A stretch of DNA of 64,000 nucleotides from Clostridium algoriphilum. GTDB lineage: Bacteria; Bacillota; Clostridia; Clostridiales; Clostridiaceae. Position 1 is the first letter of the stretch; each line of letters opens with the position of its first letter. The notes under the pieces are model-generated. The model did no database searches and was not told the origin of the DNA. It was given only the letters and a program-made list of their open reading frames with translations. The position numbers and the translations under genes were made by a program. Of the stretch, positions 56,590 to 64,000 are shown piece by piece. The stretch spans positions 1 to 64,000 of the forward strand of contig NZ_JAIZZK010000023.1 of the NCBI RefSeq assembly GCF_020443705.1, in the 5' to 3' direction.

Positions 56590-57255
56590 TCATAATTTGA
56601 ACTCTACTCTATCTAATTTTGCGATTACTTTAATTTCATTATGTTGAACAGAATCCGTTCTTAATGAAATTCTATTGCTAATTAGCAATACTTTGTTGCT
56701 ATCCAATGTTTTTATTTGTCTTAGTACTCTTTCTCCATTATAATCTACAAGTGAAATAGCATTATTCTCTATCTCATGTGTCAAATGAGCAAATGCAATA
56801 TCTCCACTACAAATTCTAAATCCAAGCATATCATCATTCTCTATTTCTAGAAACAATACTTTATCCTGAGCATATCCTTCTACCTTGTTTGATATTATTG
56901 GCAATTGTTTTACACCTATTGCTTTAACTAAATCATATTTATAAATAGAAACATCTTTTAGAACTGAACTAAACGCATCATTCCAAACTTCTTTTACCTT
57001 TCCCTCGCTTGGTCTTTCGAGTTTTGGTGTTCTCTCATCTGCAGCCCCGTTATCTTGAAAGGACACAGAAGAATCTTCTATTTCTTCACCTAGAATTTTA
57101 GATATTTTTTCTATGAATTTTTCATTAATAACCTTCTTACCCATTTCAATATCATTAATAAACCCTTCAGAAACCCCAATTTTTCTACCTAATTGCTTTT
57201 GACTTACTTCTTTGGATTGTCTTACTTGTTTAATTTTATCTCCTAATCTACTCAT
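56590..57255 (-). CDS. HTH-XRE regulator with LexA-like S24 domain lacking the catalytic pair
   Basis: 221 residues. The N-terminal XRE helix-turn-helix (about 1-60; VSQKQLGRKIGVSEGFINDIEMGKK) is followed by a linker and a C-terminal S24-like domain (about 135-221). In active members the Ser sits in a GDSM motif and the Lys in an iKrl motif. Here those positions read NDDM and LRQI, so neither Ser nor Lys is present. It is probably a DNA-binding regulator without self-cleavage (inference from motif alignment by eye). The ATG at 57255 follows GGAGAATT; the longer TTG-started frame is rejected. DUF3783 gene lies just downstream. Confidence 0.8.
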   Translation of the reverse strand: MSRLGDKIKQVRQSKEVSQKQLGRKIGVSEGFINDIEMGKKVINEKFIEKISKILGEEIEDSSVSFQDNGAADERTPKLERPSEGKVKEVWNDAFSSVLKDVSIYKYDLVKAIGVKQLPIISNKVEGYAQDKVLFLEIENDDMLGFRICSGDIAFAHLTHEIENNAISLVDYNGERVLRQIKTLDSNKVLLISNRISLRTDSVQHNEIKVIAKLDRVEFKL

Positions 57256-57290
57256 AATTCTCCGCCTTTCCAATTAAATAATTATCTCTA

Positions 57291-57330
57291 AAATATAAAT
57301 CTTCTGCTAAATTGCAGAAGATTTATATTT
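57291..57330 (-). terminator. Terminator downstream of the DUF3783 gene
   Basis: Perfect 17-bp stem 57291-57307 / 57314-57330 with a 6-nt loop, AT-rich at the base, ending just before the stop codon at 57336. Confidence 0.75.
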
Positions 57331-57335
57331 AGTGA

Positions 57336-57713
57336 TTATTTCATTTTTCTATACGCTTCTCTTTCCCCAATTAAATGCTGCATTAGATAACTAATCGTCC
57401 ATTTTATAGATGTTGGAGTTACTGCAGCCAGGATTGTATCGGCGCTCTTAATTTGTTTTAAACTATCAATTAGATCATAAAGCCTCTTATCACTATACCC
57501 ATTAAATAAAAGTAGTTTTTCATGGGGTAATTCAATATTACTTTCTTTTCCTTCTATGTTACTTAATATTTCTTTTATCGTAAAATCACCCATATTATTT
57601 TTAATTACTTTGCAAGGTAATATATTTTGAATCGATAATAAACTATTAAGTTCTTTTTCTTCAATGTTTGTTAATCCATATGCAAGGATAAGTTTTTCAT
57701 TAATAATATTCAC
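57336..57713 (-). CDS. DUF3783 protein of unknown function
   Basis: 125 residues. The C-terminal half has the DUF3783 pattern ILAAVTPTSIKWTISYLMQHLIGERE (shown here in part: TPTSIKW, then LIGERE). The N-terminal half starts MNIINEKLILAYGLTN. There is no membrane span. Function unknown. I keep the GTG start at 57713, which lies a few bases after GGGGGGAA. The gene follows cyclophilin ppiB on the same strand, with 37 nt between them. Confidence 0.82.
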   Translation of the reverse strand: MNIINEKLILAYGLTNIEEKELNSLLSIQNILPCKVIKNNMGDFTIKEILSNIEGKESNIELPHEKLLLFNGYSDKRLYDLIDSLKQIKSADTILAAVTPTSIKWTISYLMQHLIGEREAYRKMK

Positions 57714-57750
57714 TTTATATTCCCCCCTACAATTTAATATTTATATGATT

Positions 57751-58266
57751 TTATACCTTTTCTGGTTCACTGTATTTAACTCCTTGAGTATCAACAGTCA
57801 TGGTTTTTATTTTTTGATCCTTATTTGGCTTATCTCTAAAATCTTTTTCTACCTTAACTATTTCCATAGCATTTTCCATTCCCTCAGTTATTTTTCCAAA
57901 AGGTGCATAACTTCCATCTAAATGATGAGAATTAGCTACCATTATAAAAAACTGACTTCCTGCTGAATCTGGATCATTAGATCTAGCCATTGATAAAACA
58001 CCAACTGAGTGCTTTAAATCATTCTTAAATTTGTTTGAAGAAAATTCACCCTTTATTGAATATCCTGGTCCGCCAACTCCTGTACCCTCAGGGCATCCAC
58101 CTTGAATCATAAAACCTGGAATTACTCTGTGAAAAATAAGTCCGTCGTAAAAGCCCTTATTTATTAAGCTAATAAAATTGTTAACTGTGTTAGGTGCAAC
58201 TTCTGGGTATAATTCGGCCTTCATGATTTTCCCATTCTCCATATTAATTGTTACTATTGGATTCAT
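57751..58266 (-). CDS. ppiB: Cyclophilin-type peptidyl-prolyl cis-trans isomerase
   Basis: 171 residues, cytoplasmic (no signal). Cyclophilin motifs in order: FISLINKGFYDGLIFHRVIPGF (active-site Arg in FHRV, about 46), GGPGYSIKGEF, VGVLSMARSNDPDSAGSQFFI (about 90-110) and LDGSYAPFGKI (about 117-127). It isomerises X-Pro bonds. The ATG at 58266 follows AGGAGAG. It is the first gene of a short run with the DUF3783 gene. Confidence 0.94.
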   Translation of the reverse strand: MNPIVTINMENGKIMKAELYPEVAPNTVNNFISLINKGFYDGLIFHRVIPGFMIQGGCPEGTGVGGPGYSIKGEFSSNKFKNDLKHSVGVLSMARSNDPDSAGSQFFIMVANSHHLDGSYAPFGKITEGMENAMEIVKVEKDFRDKPNKDQKIKTMTVDTQGVKYSEPEKV

Positions 58267-58365
58267 ATGTTAATCTCTCCTTTTTGTTATATATTCATTA
58301 TAAATTATATCACATATAATATTATTTGCTATTTTTTATAAATAAACCTTATATTTAAACATCTA

Positions 58366-58399
58366 CAAAAATAGCTAGCATAAGTCCTAGCTATTTTTC
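58366..58399 (-). terminator. Terminator downstream of the 146-residue unknown gene
   Basis: Perfect 12-bp stem 58367-58378 / 58387-58398 with an 8-nt loop and A/T tails. It separates the unknown gene at 58421 from ppiB. Confidence 0.82.
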
Positions 58400-58420
58400 A
58401 GATGCATTTCATAATAAAAA

Positions 58421-58861
58421 CTAAATAACTTGTTGACCAACACTCATTTGTAAAATCATTTTTTCTTGAGGTTCCTCAAGTCTTATATGAATGTTTCCTC
58501 CCGGAAGTATTATTAAAAAATATTCCTCTAGCATGTCTACCTCGCGATCTTTATCAATATTAACTATATCTATTTCTAAGTTATCACAATTTTCTGATCT
58601 AACATATTCATATCCAATATTTAGACTCCCAAAGGTAGTTATATCTTTTAACTGTTTTCCCTCACTAGCTATAATTAAATGTGCAATATTTTCATTTTCT
58701 ACAGATTTACATACTAGATGATTTATAACACATAAACAATTACTTTGCACTGGATTATTAATAACTATACAATTGATTTTTTTTGCTTCCTCAATTTTAA
58801 TGTTAAATATATTATGCCCTACGTAATGTTCATTGTTTTTCTTTAATTGAAATACTTTCAT
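58421..58861 (-). CDS. Unknown protein, 146 residues
   Basis: I do not recognise this protein. It is soluble, beta-rich by pattern, and has several cysteines (in CIVI, CLCVI, CKSV and CDNL). Hydrophobic and acidic stretches alternate, and EYFLIILPGGNIHIRLEEP lies near the C terminus. The ATG at 58861 follows AAGGTGATG. Single-gene unit between murI and ppiB. No domain assignment is offered. Confidence 0.65.
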   Translation of the reverse strand: MKVFQLKKNNEHYVGHNIFNIKIEEAKKINCIVINNPVQSNCLCVINHLVCKSVENENIAHLIIASEGKQLKDITTFGSLNIGYEYVRSENCDNLEIDIVNIDKDREVDMLEEYFLIILPGGNIHIRLEEPQEKMILQMSVGQQVI

Positions 58862-58991
58862 TTCATCACCTTATTTCTCTTGTTTCTTTGTATAATACAT
58901 TTTATTCGCTCTTCCCTTATATTGCTATGAATAATTGCTATCTAATTGCATATTTTTATAAATTGATTTGACTAATATCTGTCACCATTAA

Positions 58992-59037
58992 AGAAAAAAA
59001 AACAGTTTAAAACCATTTAACTGGTTTCAGACTGTTT
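58992..59037 (-). terminator. Terminator downstream of murI
   Basis: Imperfect stem AAACAGT...AAACCA / TGGTTT...ACTGTTT (59000-59037), followed on the minus strand by TTTTTTTCTTT. It lies 43 nt past the murI stop. Confidence 0.75.
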
Positions 59038-59079
59038 GCATGTATATATAATTTATTTATATATAGCTTTAAAATCGGT

Positions 59080-59853
59080 TTATAGTTTTAATAGCTTGTA
59101 ACTTAAATCTAATAACTTTTTATCAATAGAGGAATTATGTATAGTTACAATGCCACTTGTTCTTTTTTCATTTAGAAGGTTATTGCAAGCAAGTTGCCTT
59201 TTTAGTTGATTTACTGTACCTACACTTCCATCAATTATAGTAGTTTTTTCTCCAACAATTTTAATTAATTCATTTCTTATAAAAGGATAATGAGTACACC
59301 CAAGTACTATAGATGCTACATCTAAATGCATAAAGTCTTTAAGCTTTCCTCTTAAGTATTCTTCAACTTGATGTCCCTCTATAATTCCATCTTCTATAAG
59401 TTCAACAAGCCCTGCGCAGGGAAGAGATATTATATTCACTTCTTTATTATACTTTTCCATCAAATTGCTAAACTTCTTTTCAGCTAAAGTCATAGGGGTA
59501 GCCATAATAATAATACTTTTGCCCCTACTAATTTCAACAGCAGGCTTTAGTGCTGGCTCTATTCCGATTATAGGAATACCTGTATAATACTTTCTAAGTG
59601 CATCTATAGCTGCACTAGTAGCGGTATTGCAAGCAATTACTACTACCTTTACTCCCTTGCTTAATAAAAAATCAACTGCATTAAAAGTTAATCTTTTAAC
59701 TTCACTTACATCTTTAGTCCCATATGGGGCATTCAATGAGTCTCCGAAATATACGAAATCCTCGCTCGGAAGTACTATTAAAGATTCCTTTAACACACTT
59801 ATTCCACCCACTCCTGAGTCAAAAAATCCTATTGGTTTTTCTTTATTATTCAT
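59080..59853 (-). CDS. murI: Glutamate racemase
   Basis: Makes D-glutamate for peptidoglycan, feeding MurD. 257 residues with both catalytic cysteines: IACNTATSAAIDAL (Cys about 74) and LGCTHYPFIRNEL (Cys about 185), plus the FFDSGVGGISVLKE start and the GDSLNAPYGTKD loop. Cofactor-independent racemase. The ATG at 59853 follows GGTGGTGAAG. Not in a wall-gene cluster here. Confidence 0.96.
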   Translation of the reverse strand: MNNKEKPIGFFDSGVGGISVLKESLIVLPSEDFVYFGDSLNAPYGTKDVSEVKRLTFNAVDFLLSKGVKVVVIACNTATSAAIDALRKYYTGIPIIGIEPALKPAVEISRGKSIIIMATPMTLAEKKFSNLMEKYNKEVNIISLPCAGLVELIEDGIIEGHQVEEYLRGKLKDFMHLDVASIVLGCTHYPFIRNELIKIVGEKTTIIDGSVGTVNQLKRQLACNNLLNEKRTSGIVTIHNSSIDKKLLDLSYKLLKL

Positions 59854-60019
59854 GTCTTCACCACCATATTAAAATTAACAATCCTACCAATAATTTATAA
59901 GAAAAATATATATATCATCACATTACCATTTTCTTAGTCACAAATATACATTATATTAAATAATATACTATTAAGTCTATTCATTTAATTTAAATTATAA
60001 CATAAAAGGAGGGAATGTT

Positions 60020-60316
60020 ATGCCTTCAGCGCATAATTTAAATAAAATTAAGGATTCAATAAGCAATGGTCTTGAAGTTATATCAAGCAAGTCTGAAGAT
60101 TTTATTGAAATATCTAGACTCAAATATAAAATTCATCTTGAAGAAAATAGTATGGAAGATCTTTACAAAGATATAGGAAAGGATTTATTTAAAAGTTTCA
60201 AAACTAACAATCACATTGACCATTCTTTGTTAGATTATTGTAATACCCTAAATAAAATTGAAAACCGTATAAAAAACCTAGAAAAAGAACTTGATAAAAT
60301 TAATAATAAGAAATAA
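60020..60316 (+). CDS. Small coiled-coil protein of unknown function
   Basis: 98 residues, almost wholly helical and highly charged. The C-terminal half (about 66-96) has heptad-like spacing of Leu and Ile (LLDYCNTLNKIENRIKNLEK) and resembles a coiled coil. No membrane span. The ATG at 60020 follows AGGAGGG by 6 nt. Stand-alone, convergent with the MATE gene. Confidence 0.7.
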   Translation: MPSAHNLNKIKDSISNGLEVISSKSEDFIEISRLKYKIHLEENSMEDLYKDIGKDLFKSFKTNNHIDHSLLDYCNTLNKIENRIKNLEKELDKINNKK

Positions 60317-60345
60317 AATCTTCTAACTTTTTAATACTATATAAT

Positions 60346-60405
60346 ATAAAAAGGCATCCATAAAACAAACATTTTTTAATATGTCTTCTCTATGGGTGCC
60401 TTTAT
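60346..60405. terminator. Shared terminator
   Basis: Stem 60350-60362 / 60391-60403 (13 bp with one G-T pair), ending in TTTATTT on the plus strand and with an AT-rich run on the other. It serves the small coiled-coil gene and the MATE gene. Confidence 0.7.
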
Positions 60406-60429
60406 TTAATCCTCATTATTTATAGCTTT

Positions 60430-61794
60430 TTATATAATAATATCCTTATCATCGCTATGTAATTTATTTAAATGTTTTATCTCTACATATATAAATACAG
60501 CTGTTATAATTGATGCTAATGCATCAGACGTGGGACCCGACATCCACACACCATTTAAGCCAAAGAACCTCGGCAAAATAAACAGTAATGGTAAAAGAAG
60601 TATTACTTGTCTGCTTAATCCTAAAAATATAGATATTTTAGCTTTTCCTATAGCTTGAAAATAGTTTGAACTAACTATTTGAAATCCTACTATAGGAATC
60701 ATAAACAGGTATATTCTTATTCCATGACTACCTATTGCTATTAGTTCAGGGTCTTGATTGAATAAACTTATAATTTGCCTTGGAAATAGCTGTATGAATA
60801 TAAACCCAGTTGTAGTAATCGCTGTAGCCCCTAATATAGCTAGTTTTAAAGTGTGCTTTACACGTTTATATTGTTTTGCCCCATAATTATATCCTATAAT
60901 CGGTTGGCAACCTTGGTTTATTCCAAAAGTAGGCATTAGTACCATCATCACAACACCCATAATAACCCCCATGGCACCCAGAGCGAGGTCTCCACCATAC
61001 TTAACTAAGCTTCTATTAGAAACAATAGTTACTATACTTGCTGCTAGTTGCATAGAGAATGGAGACATACCTATTGCCAAAATACTTTTTACAACCTTAG
61101 AATTTAATTTTAAATTTTTATAATGTATTTTTAATACACTACTACCCCCAAAGAAGTAGTATAATACCCATAAAGTATTGATGAGCTGAGAAATAACAGT
61201 TGCTAAAGCCGCTCCTCTAGTTCCCATGTGAAAAACGAAGATAAAAATTGGATCTAGAATTGTATTTAAAATTCCTCCAATAAGCATTGTAAACATAGCA
61301 ACTCGTGGGTTACCTTCAGATCGTATAGTATTATTAAGTCCAAATCCTACACTTTGAAATATAGATCCTATAAGTATTATTGTTATGTACTCCTTGGCAT
61401 ATGGCAATGTATCTTTACTTGCTCCAATTTTTAGTAACATGGGATCTAAAAATATAAGTCCAAATACAGTAACTATAAGTGAAACTATAATAAGGAGAGT
61501 AAGGGCATTCCCTAAAATATGTTCTGCCTCCTCTTTCCTTTGTTGCCCAAGTTTTATAGATATAAGTGCTGCGCTTCCAATTCCTATTAACATTGCAAAA
61601 GCCATAACAATAATGGCAATAGGAAATGTAACTGCAACTCCTGATAAAGCAAGTTTACCTACTCCGCGTCCTATAAATATTCTATCTACAACGTTATATA
61701 AACCGTTAACTAGCATACCAACAATGGCTGGAACAGAAAATTTTATAAGTAGTTTAACTATACTTTCTTCGCCTAATTGTTTTGACCTGTCCAA
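60430..61794 (-). CDS. MATE-family multidrug/cation efflux transporter
   Basis: 454 residues with about 12 membrane spans, coupled by H+ or Na+. Motifs: KFSVPAIVGMLVNGLYNVVDRIFIG (about 17-41, shown in part: LVNGLYNVVDRIFIG) and internal symmetry with a second half starting near SPFSMQLAASIVTIVSN. The MepA-like opening suggests export of cationic compounds, substrate unknown. I choose the TTG at 61794 because AAGGAGG lies 7 nt upstream; a longer ATG at 61821 has no ribosome binding site. Confidence 0.9.
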   Translation of the reverse strand: MDRSKQLGEESIVKLLIKFSVPAIVGMLVNGLYNVVDRIFIGRGVGKLALSGVAVTFPIAIIVMAFAMLIGIGSAALISIKLGQQRKEEAEHILGNALTLLIIVSLIVTVFGLIFLDPMLLKIGASKDTLPYAKEYITIILIGSIFQSVGFGLNNTIRSEGNPRVAMFTMLIGGILNTILDPIFIFVFHMGTRGAALATVISQLINTLWVLYYFFGGSSVLKIHYKNLKLNSKVVKSILAIGMSPFSMQLAASIVTIVSNRSLVKYGGDLALGAMGVIMGVVMMVLMPTFGINQGCQPIIGYNYGAKQYKRVKHTLKLAILGATAITTTGFIFIQLFPRQIISLFNQDPELIAIGSHGIRIYLFMIPIVGFQIVSSNYFQAIGKAKISIFLGLSRQVILLLPLLFILPRFFGLNGVWMSGPTSDALASIITAVFIYVEIKHLNKLHSDDKDIII

Positions 61795-61915
61795 ATAATC
61801 GCCTCCTTTATATATGTGCATATATCATTTCTACATATAAGCCAAAAAAACCTTTAATAAGCTAAATTTCATAGGTATTTCGTTTCATTTTTTTCGCTTT
61901 ATGCTATGATGTTCT

Positions 61916-63370
61916 CTAATTATCCTTTAATTCTATTATAAATTTGCAACCTTTATCTAGGCCTTGCGCTAAATGTATATTCCCGCCATGTTTTTTAATT
62001 ATAGCCTTTGATATTGCAAGTCCTAGTCCTGTACCACCAGTTTTGGAGTTCCTCGAAGCATCCACACGAACAAAAGGTTCAAATATATCTCCTTCAAAGT
62101 CTTTTGGTATTCCTACTCCGTTATCTTCAATAATAATTACAGTTGTGCCTTCATTTACTAAAAGCTTGATACTAATAGTAATTCCTCGGCCATTATACTT
62201 AATACTATTTAATATAATGTTACTTAAAGCTCTATCTAAGTTCTTTCTATCAAATAAAATTTCTACTTCATCCTCTGTAATATCAAACTCATATTGAACG
62301 CCTTGTTGCTCCATCATTGGAACATACCCAGCAATAAGTTCTCTTAAAAACTCCCCTATATCATTCTTATTTATATCTAATCTATATTCCGTACTTTCAA
62401 TACGAGAAAATTCAAAAAGGTCTTGAATTAGATCATTTGCCCGCCTACTATTGTTATTAATAACTTTTAATAACTTGTTTTTTTCTTCAGTTAAAATATC
62501 ATCATTTTCTAGTAGAAATTCAGAATACCCCAATATACTTGTTAACGGATTTTTTAAATCATGAGATATGTCAAGAATCATTCTTTTTCTATTCTGTTCT
62601 GCTTTTTCCTTTAGTAATCTTTCTTGTTGTATCTTTTCTGCCATTAAATTAAATGCATCCTTTAGCTGACCTATTTCATTTATAGAATCAATCTCAACAC
62701 GTGCTGAGTATTCACCATTTTTGAAAGTATTAACTCCTTTTAGAAGTTTTTTTAACGGGTTAACAAAAATCATTGATGTAATTTTAGAATAAAGTACCAT
62801 CGTACATAATAAAAATATAAATATTATAAAGGGAAATATTTTCAGAAATGAGATTCCTCTATTTATAGGGTTGCTAGCTTGTTCTAATTGTTCTTTATGT
62901 TCAAGTCCCCAAGTATAGGCATCAAAAATACTGTTAGGCATGGCCGTAATTAGAATAAACTCTTTCTTCGCTCCATATTTACTTGTATAAAAATAACCAT
63001 CTTTTAAATTATTAGTAATCATATCATTATAATACTTTTGTGGGTATTTAAACCCTACCTCATGTTTACTTCCATTTTGCATTACAATAACTAAATCTTT
63101 ATTAAGCACCTCAACATATCCCTTATGTTTTATAAAATTAGTTACATTAATATCCTTATAATTTTGCTTTATAATATACTGCGCTGTAGTATTTTCTGTT
63201 GGTGAACCCACATAATTTACAGAGAAATAAAACAATAAAGTTCCAATGGTTATAACGAATATAACAACTATAATAATTAAAAACAGAAAATAGTTCTTAA
63301 ACAGTTGGGTAGCCATTTTCTTGCTTTTAAAATATGTTGCTATTATTTTTAATCTATTTCTATTAATCAT
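61916..63370 (-). CDS. Membrane sensor histidine kinase, VanS-like
   Basis: 484 residues. Membrane spans at about 27-50 and 180-200 enclose an extracytoplasmic sensor region of about 130 residues. A HAMP domain (about 200-250) precedes the H-box MILDISHDLKNPLTSILGY (His about 269), the N-box LSNIILNSIKYN and the G-box GGTGLGLAISKAI. All catalytic boxes look intact. It overlaps the regulator gene by 8 nt and is translationally coupled to it. The signal is unknown. MATE and kinase genes are adjacent but separated by about 120 nt. Confidence 0.93.
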   Translation of the reverse strand: MINRNRLKIIATYFKSKKMATQLFKNYFLFLIIIVVIFVITIGTLLFYFSVNYVGSPTENTTAQYIIKQNYKDINVTNFIKHKGYVEVLNKDLVIVMQNGSKHEVGFKYPQKYYNDMITNNLKDGYFYTSKYGAKKEFILITAMPNSIFDAYTWGLEHKEQLEQASNPINRGISFLKIFPFIIFIFLLCTMVLYSKITSMIFVNPLKKLLKGVNTFKNGEYSARVEIDSINEIGQLKDAFNLMAEKIQQERLLKEKAEQNRKRMILDISHDLKNPLTSILGYSEFLLENDDILTEEKNKLLKVINNNSRRANDLIQDLFEFSRIESTEYRLDINKNDIGEFLRELIAGYVPMMEQQGVQYEFDITEDEVEILFDRKNLDRALSNIILNSIKYNGRGITISIKLLVNEGTTVIIIEDNGVGIPKDFEGDIFEPFVRVDASRNSKTGGTGLGLAISKAIIKKHGGNIHLAQGLDKGCKFIIELKDN

Positions 63371-64000
63371 GATTTTTCTCCATTTTATATCCTATTCCCC
63401 TTATGGTTTTTAAATATTTAGGGTTTTTAGGATCAATTTCAATTTTTTCTCTTATATGACTTATATGAACCATTATAGTATTAGAATCTCCATAATATGG
63501 ATTTTTCCAGACTATTTCATATAGTTGCTTTTTAGTATATACCTTTCCAGGGTTTTCTAAAATAAACTCAAGTAACCTATATTCTTTTGGATTTAATGCT
63601 ACTTCTACATCGTTTTTATAAATACCACAACATTCTTTGTCTAACATTAATTCTCCAATTTTTATACCAGTTTTATGATTTTTATTAGAATATTTATAAT
63701 ACCGTCGTAGCTGAGCCTTAACTCGTGCAATTATCTCAATGGGACTAAAAGGTTTTATCACATAATCATCCGCACCTAATCCAAGTCCAAGAATTTTATC
63801 AGACTCTTCGTCTCTTGCAGTTATAAATATTACAGGTATTTCGCTGGTTTCTCTAATCTTTTTCAGAACCTTAAATCCATCAATTTTTGGGATCATAACA
63901 TCCAGTAAAGCAATGTCTATATCCTTATTGTCAAATATATCCAAAGCCTGCACGCCATCTTCAGCTGTGTAAATCTTATATCCTTCTTTTGATAAATGAA
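63363..64000 (-). CDS. OmpR-family response regulator, 5' end beyond the window
   Basis: The frame is open through the right edge (residues before the first in-frame GTG read HLSKEGYKIYTAEDG), so the start codon and the first about 20 residues lie outside. The receiver shows phospho-acceptor Asp in IALLDVMIPKIDG and Lys in YVIKPFSP; the winged helix ends with MVHISHIREKIE and RGIGYKME. It pairs with the sensor kinase downstream and resembles VanR-type regulators. Truncated by the window, not by mutation. Confidence 0.9.
   Translation of the reverse strand, partial: HLSKEGYKIYTAEDGVQALDIFDNKDIDIALLDVMIPKIDGFKVLKKIRETSEIPVIFITARDEESDKILGLGLGADDYVIKPFSPIEIIARVKAQLRRYYKYSNKNHKTGIKIGELMLDKECCGIYKNDVEVALNPKEYRLLEFILENPGKVYTKKQLYEIVWKNPYYGDSNTIMVHISHIREKIEIDPKNPKYLKTIRGIGYKMEKNHD

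Overview
The window is a low-GC, AT-rich chromosomal segment of an endospore-forming, anaerobic Firmicute, most likely a Clostridium-type organism. Signs of this are the sporulation genes (spoIIE, spoVG, spoVT, yabP, yabQ), formate-tetrahydrofolate ligase, an [FeFe]-hydrogenase-family protein, AGGAGG-type ribosome binding sites, encoded tRNA CCA ends and a gene order matching the 'purR-to-lysS' block of Bacillus subtilis. I cannot name a species. No prophage, insertion sequence or CRISPR array was seen.

Layout. (1) 1-560: promoter and leader of a leftward rRNA operon whose 16S gene lies just outside the left edge. (2) 559-9308, all leftward: murD, T-box-controlled glyS, tRNA-Asn, lysS, greA, an unknown gene, dusB and coaX. 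(3) 9704-18150: fhs, ftsH, hpt, tilS, spoIIE. (4) 18467-19710: ten leftward tRNA genes built from repeated initiator-Met, Leu and Met units. (5) 19878-31515: yabR-like S1 gene, divIC, yabQ, yabP, rqcP, hup, mazG/yabN, a flippase, spoVT, prsA, mfd, pth. (6) 31765-39482: htrA with a two-component system, prs, glmU, spoVG, purR. (7) 39820 onward, mixed strands: murC, small unknown membrane proteins, tRNA-Pro, an [FeFe]-hydrogenase-like protein, two PAP2 phosphatases, an ABC-F ATPase, an RNA methyltransferase, comB, two radical SAM proteins, a lipoprotein, a YkvI-like transporter, an HTH/S24 regulator, cyclophilin, murI, a MATE transporter and a VanRS-like two-component system cut by the right edge.

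How the genes fit together. The left two thirds is the conserved growth and sporulation core: cell-wall precursor synthesis (murD, murC, glmU, murI), translation and tRNA maturation (glyS, lysS, dusB, tilS, pth, rqcP, tRNAs), nucleotide supply (prs, purR, hpt, fhs), protein quality control (ftsH, htrA, prsA), repair (mfd) and sporulation. Three sporulation genes carry upstream sequences resembling the promoter class known for their B. subtilis counterparts: a sigma-A promoter with a 21-nt spacer and a 0A-like box before spoIIE, a sigma-H-like one before spoVG and a sigma-G-like one before spoVT. The right third holds most of the unrecognised genes.

I found no clearly new multi-gene system. 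The most unusual items are the amplified initiator-tRNA array, the near-duplicate consensus promoters before tRNA-Pro (one inside a 25-bp inverted repeat), an HTH regulator with an apparently dead S24 protease domain, an HtrA with an altered active-site loop, a 34-residue Lys-rich protein, and several conserved-looking proteins of unknown function.
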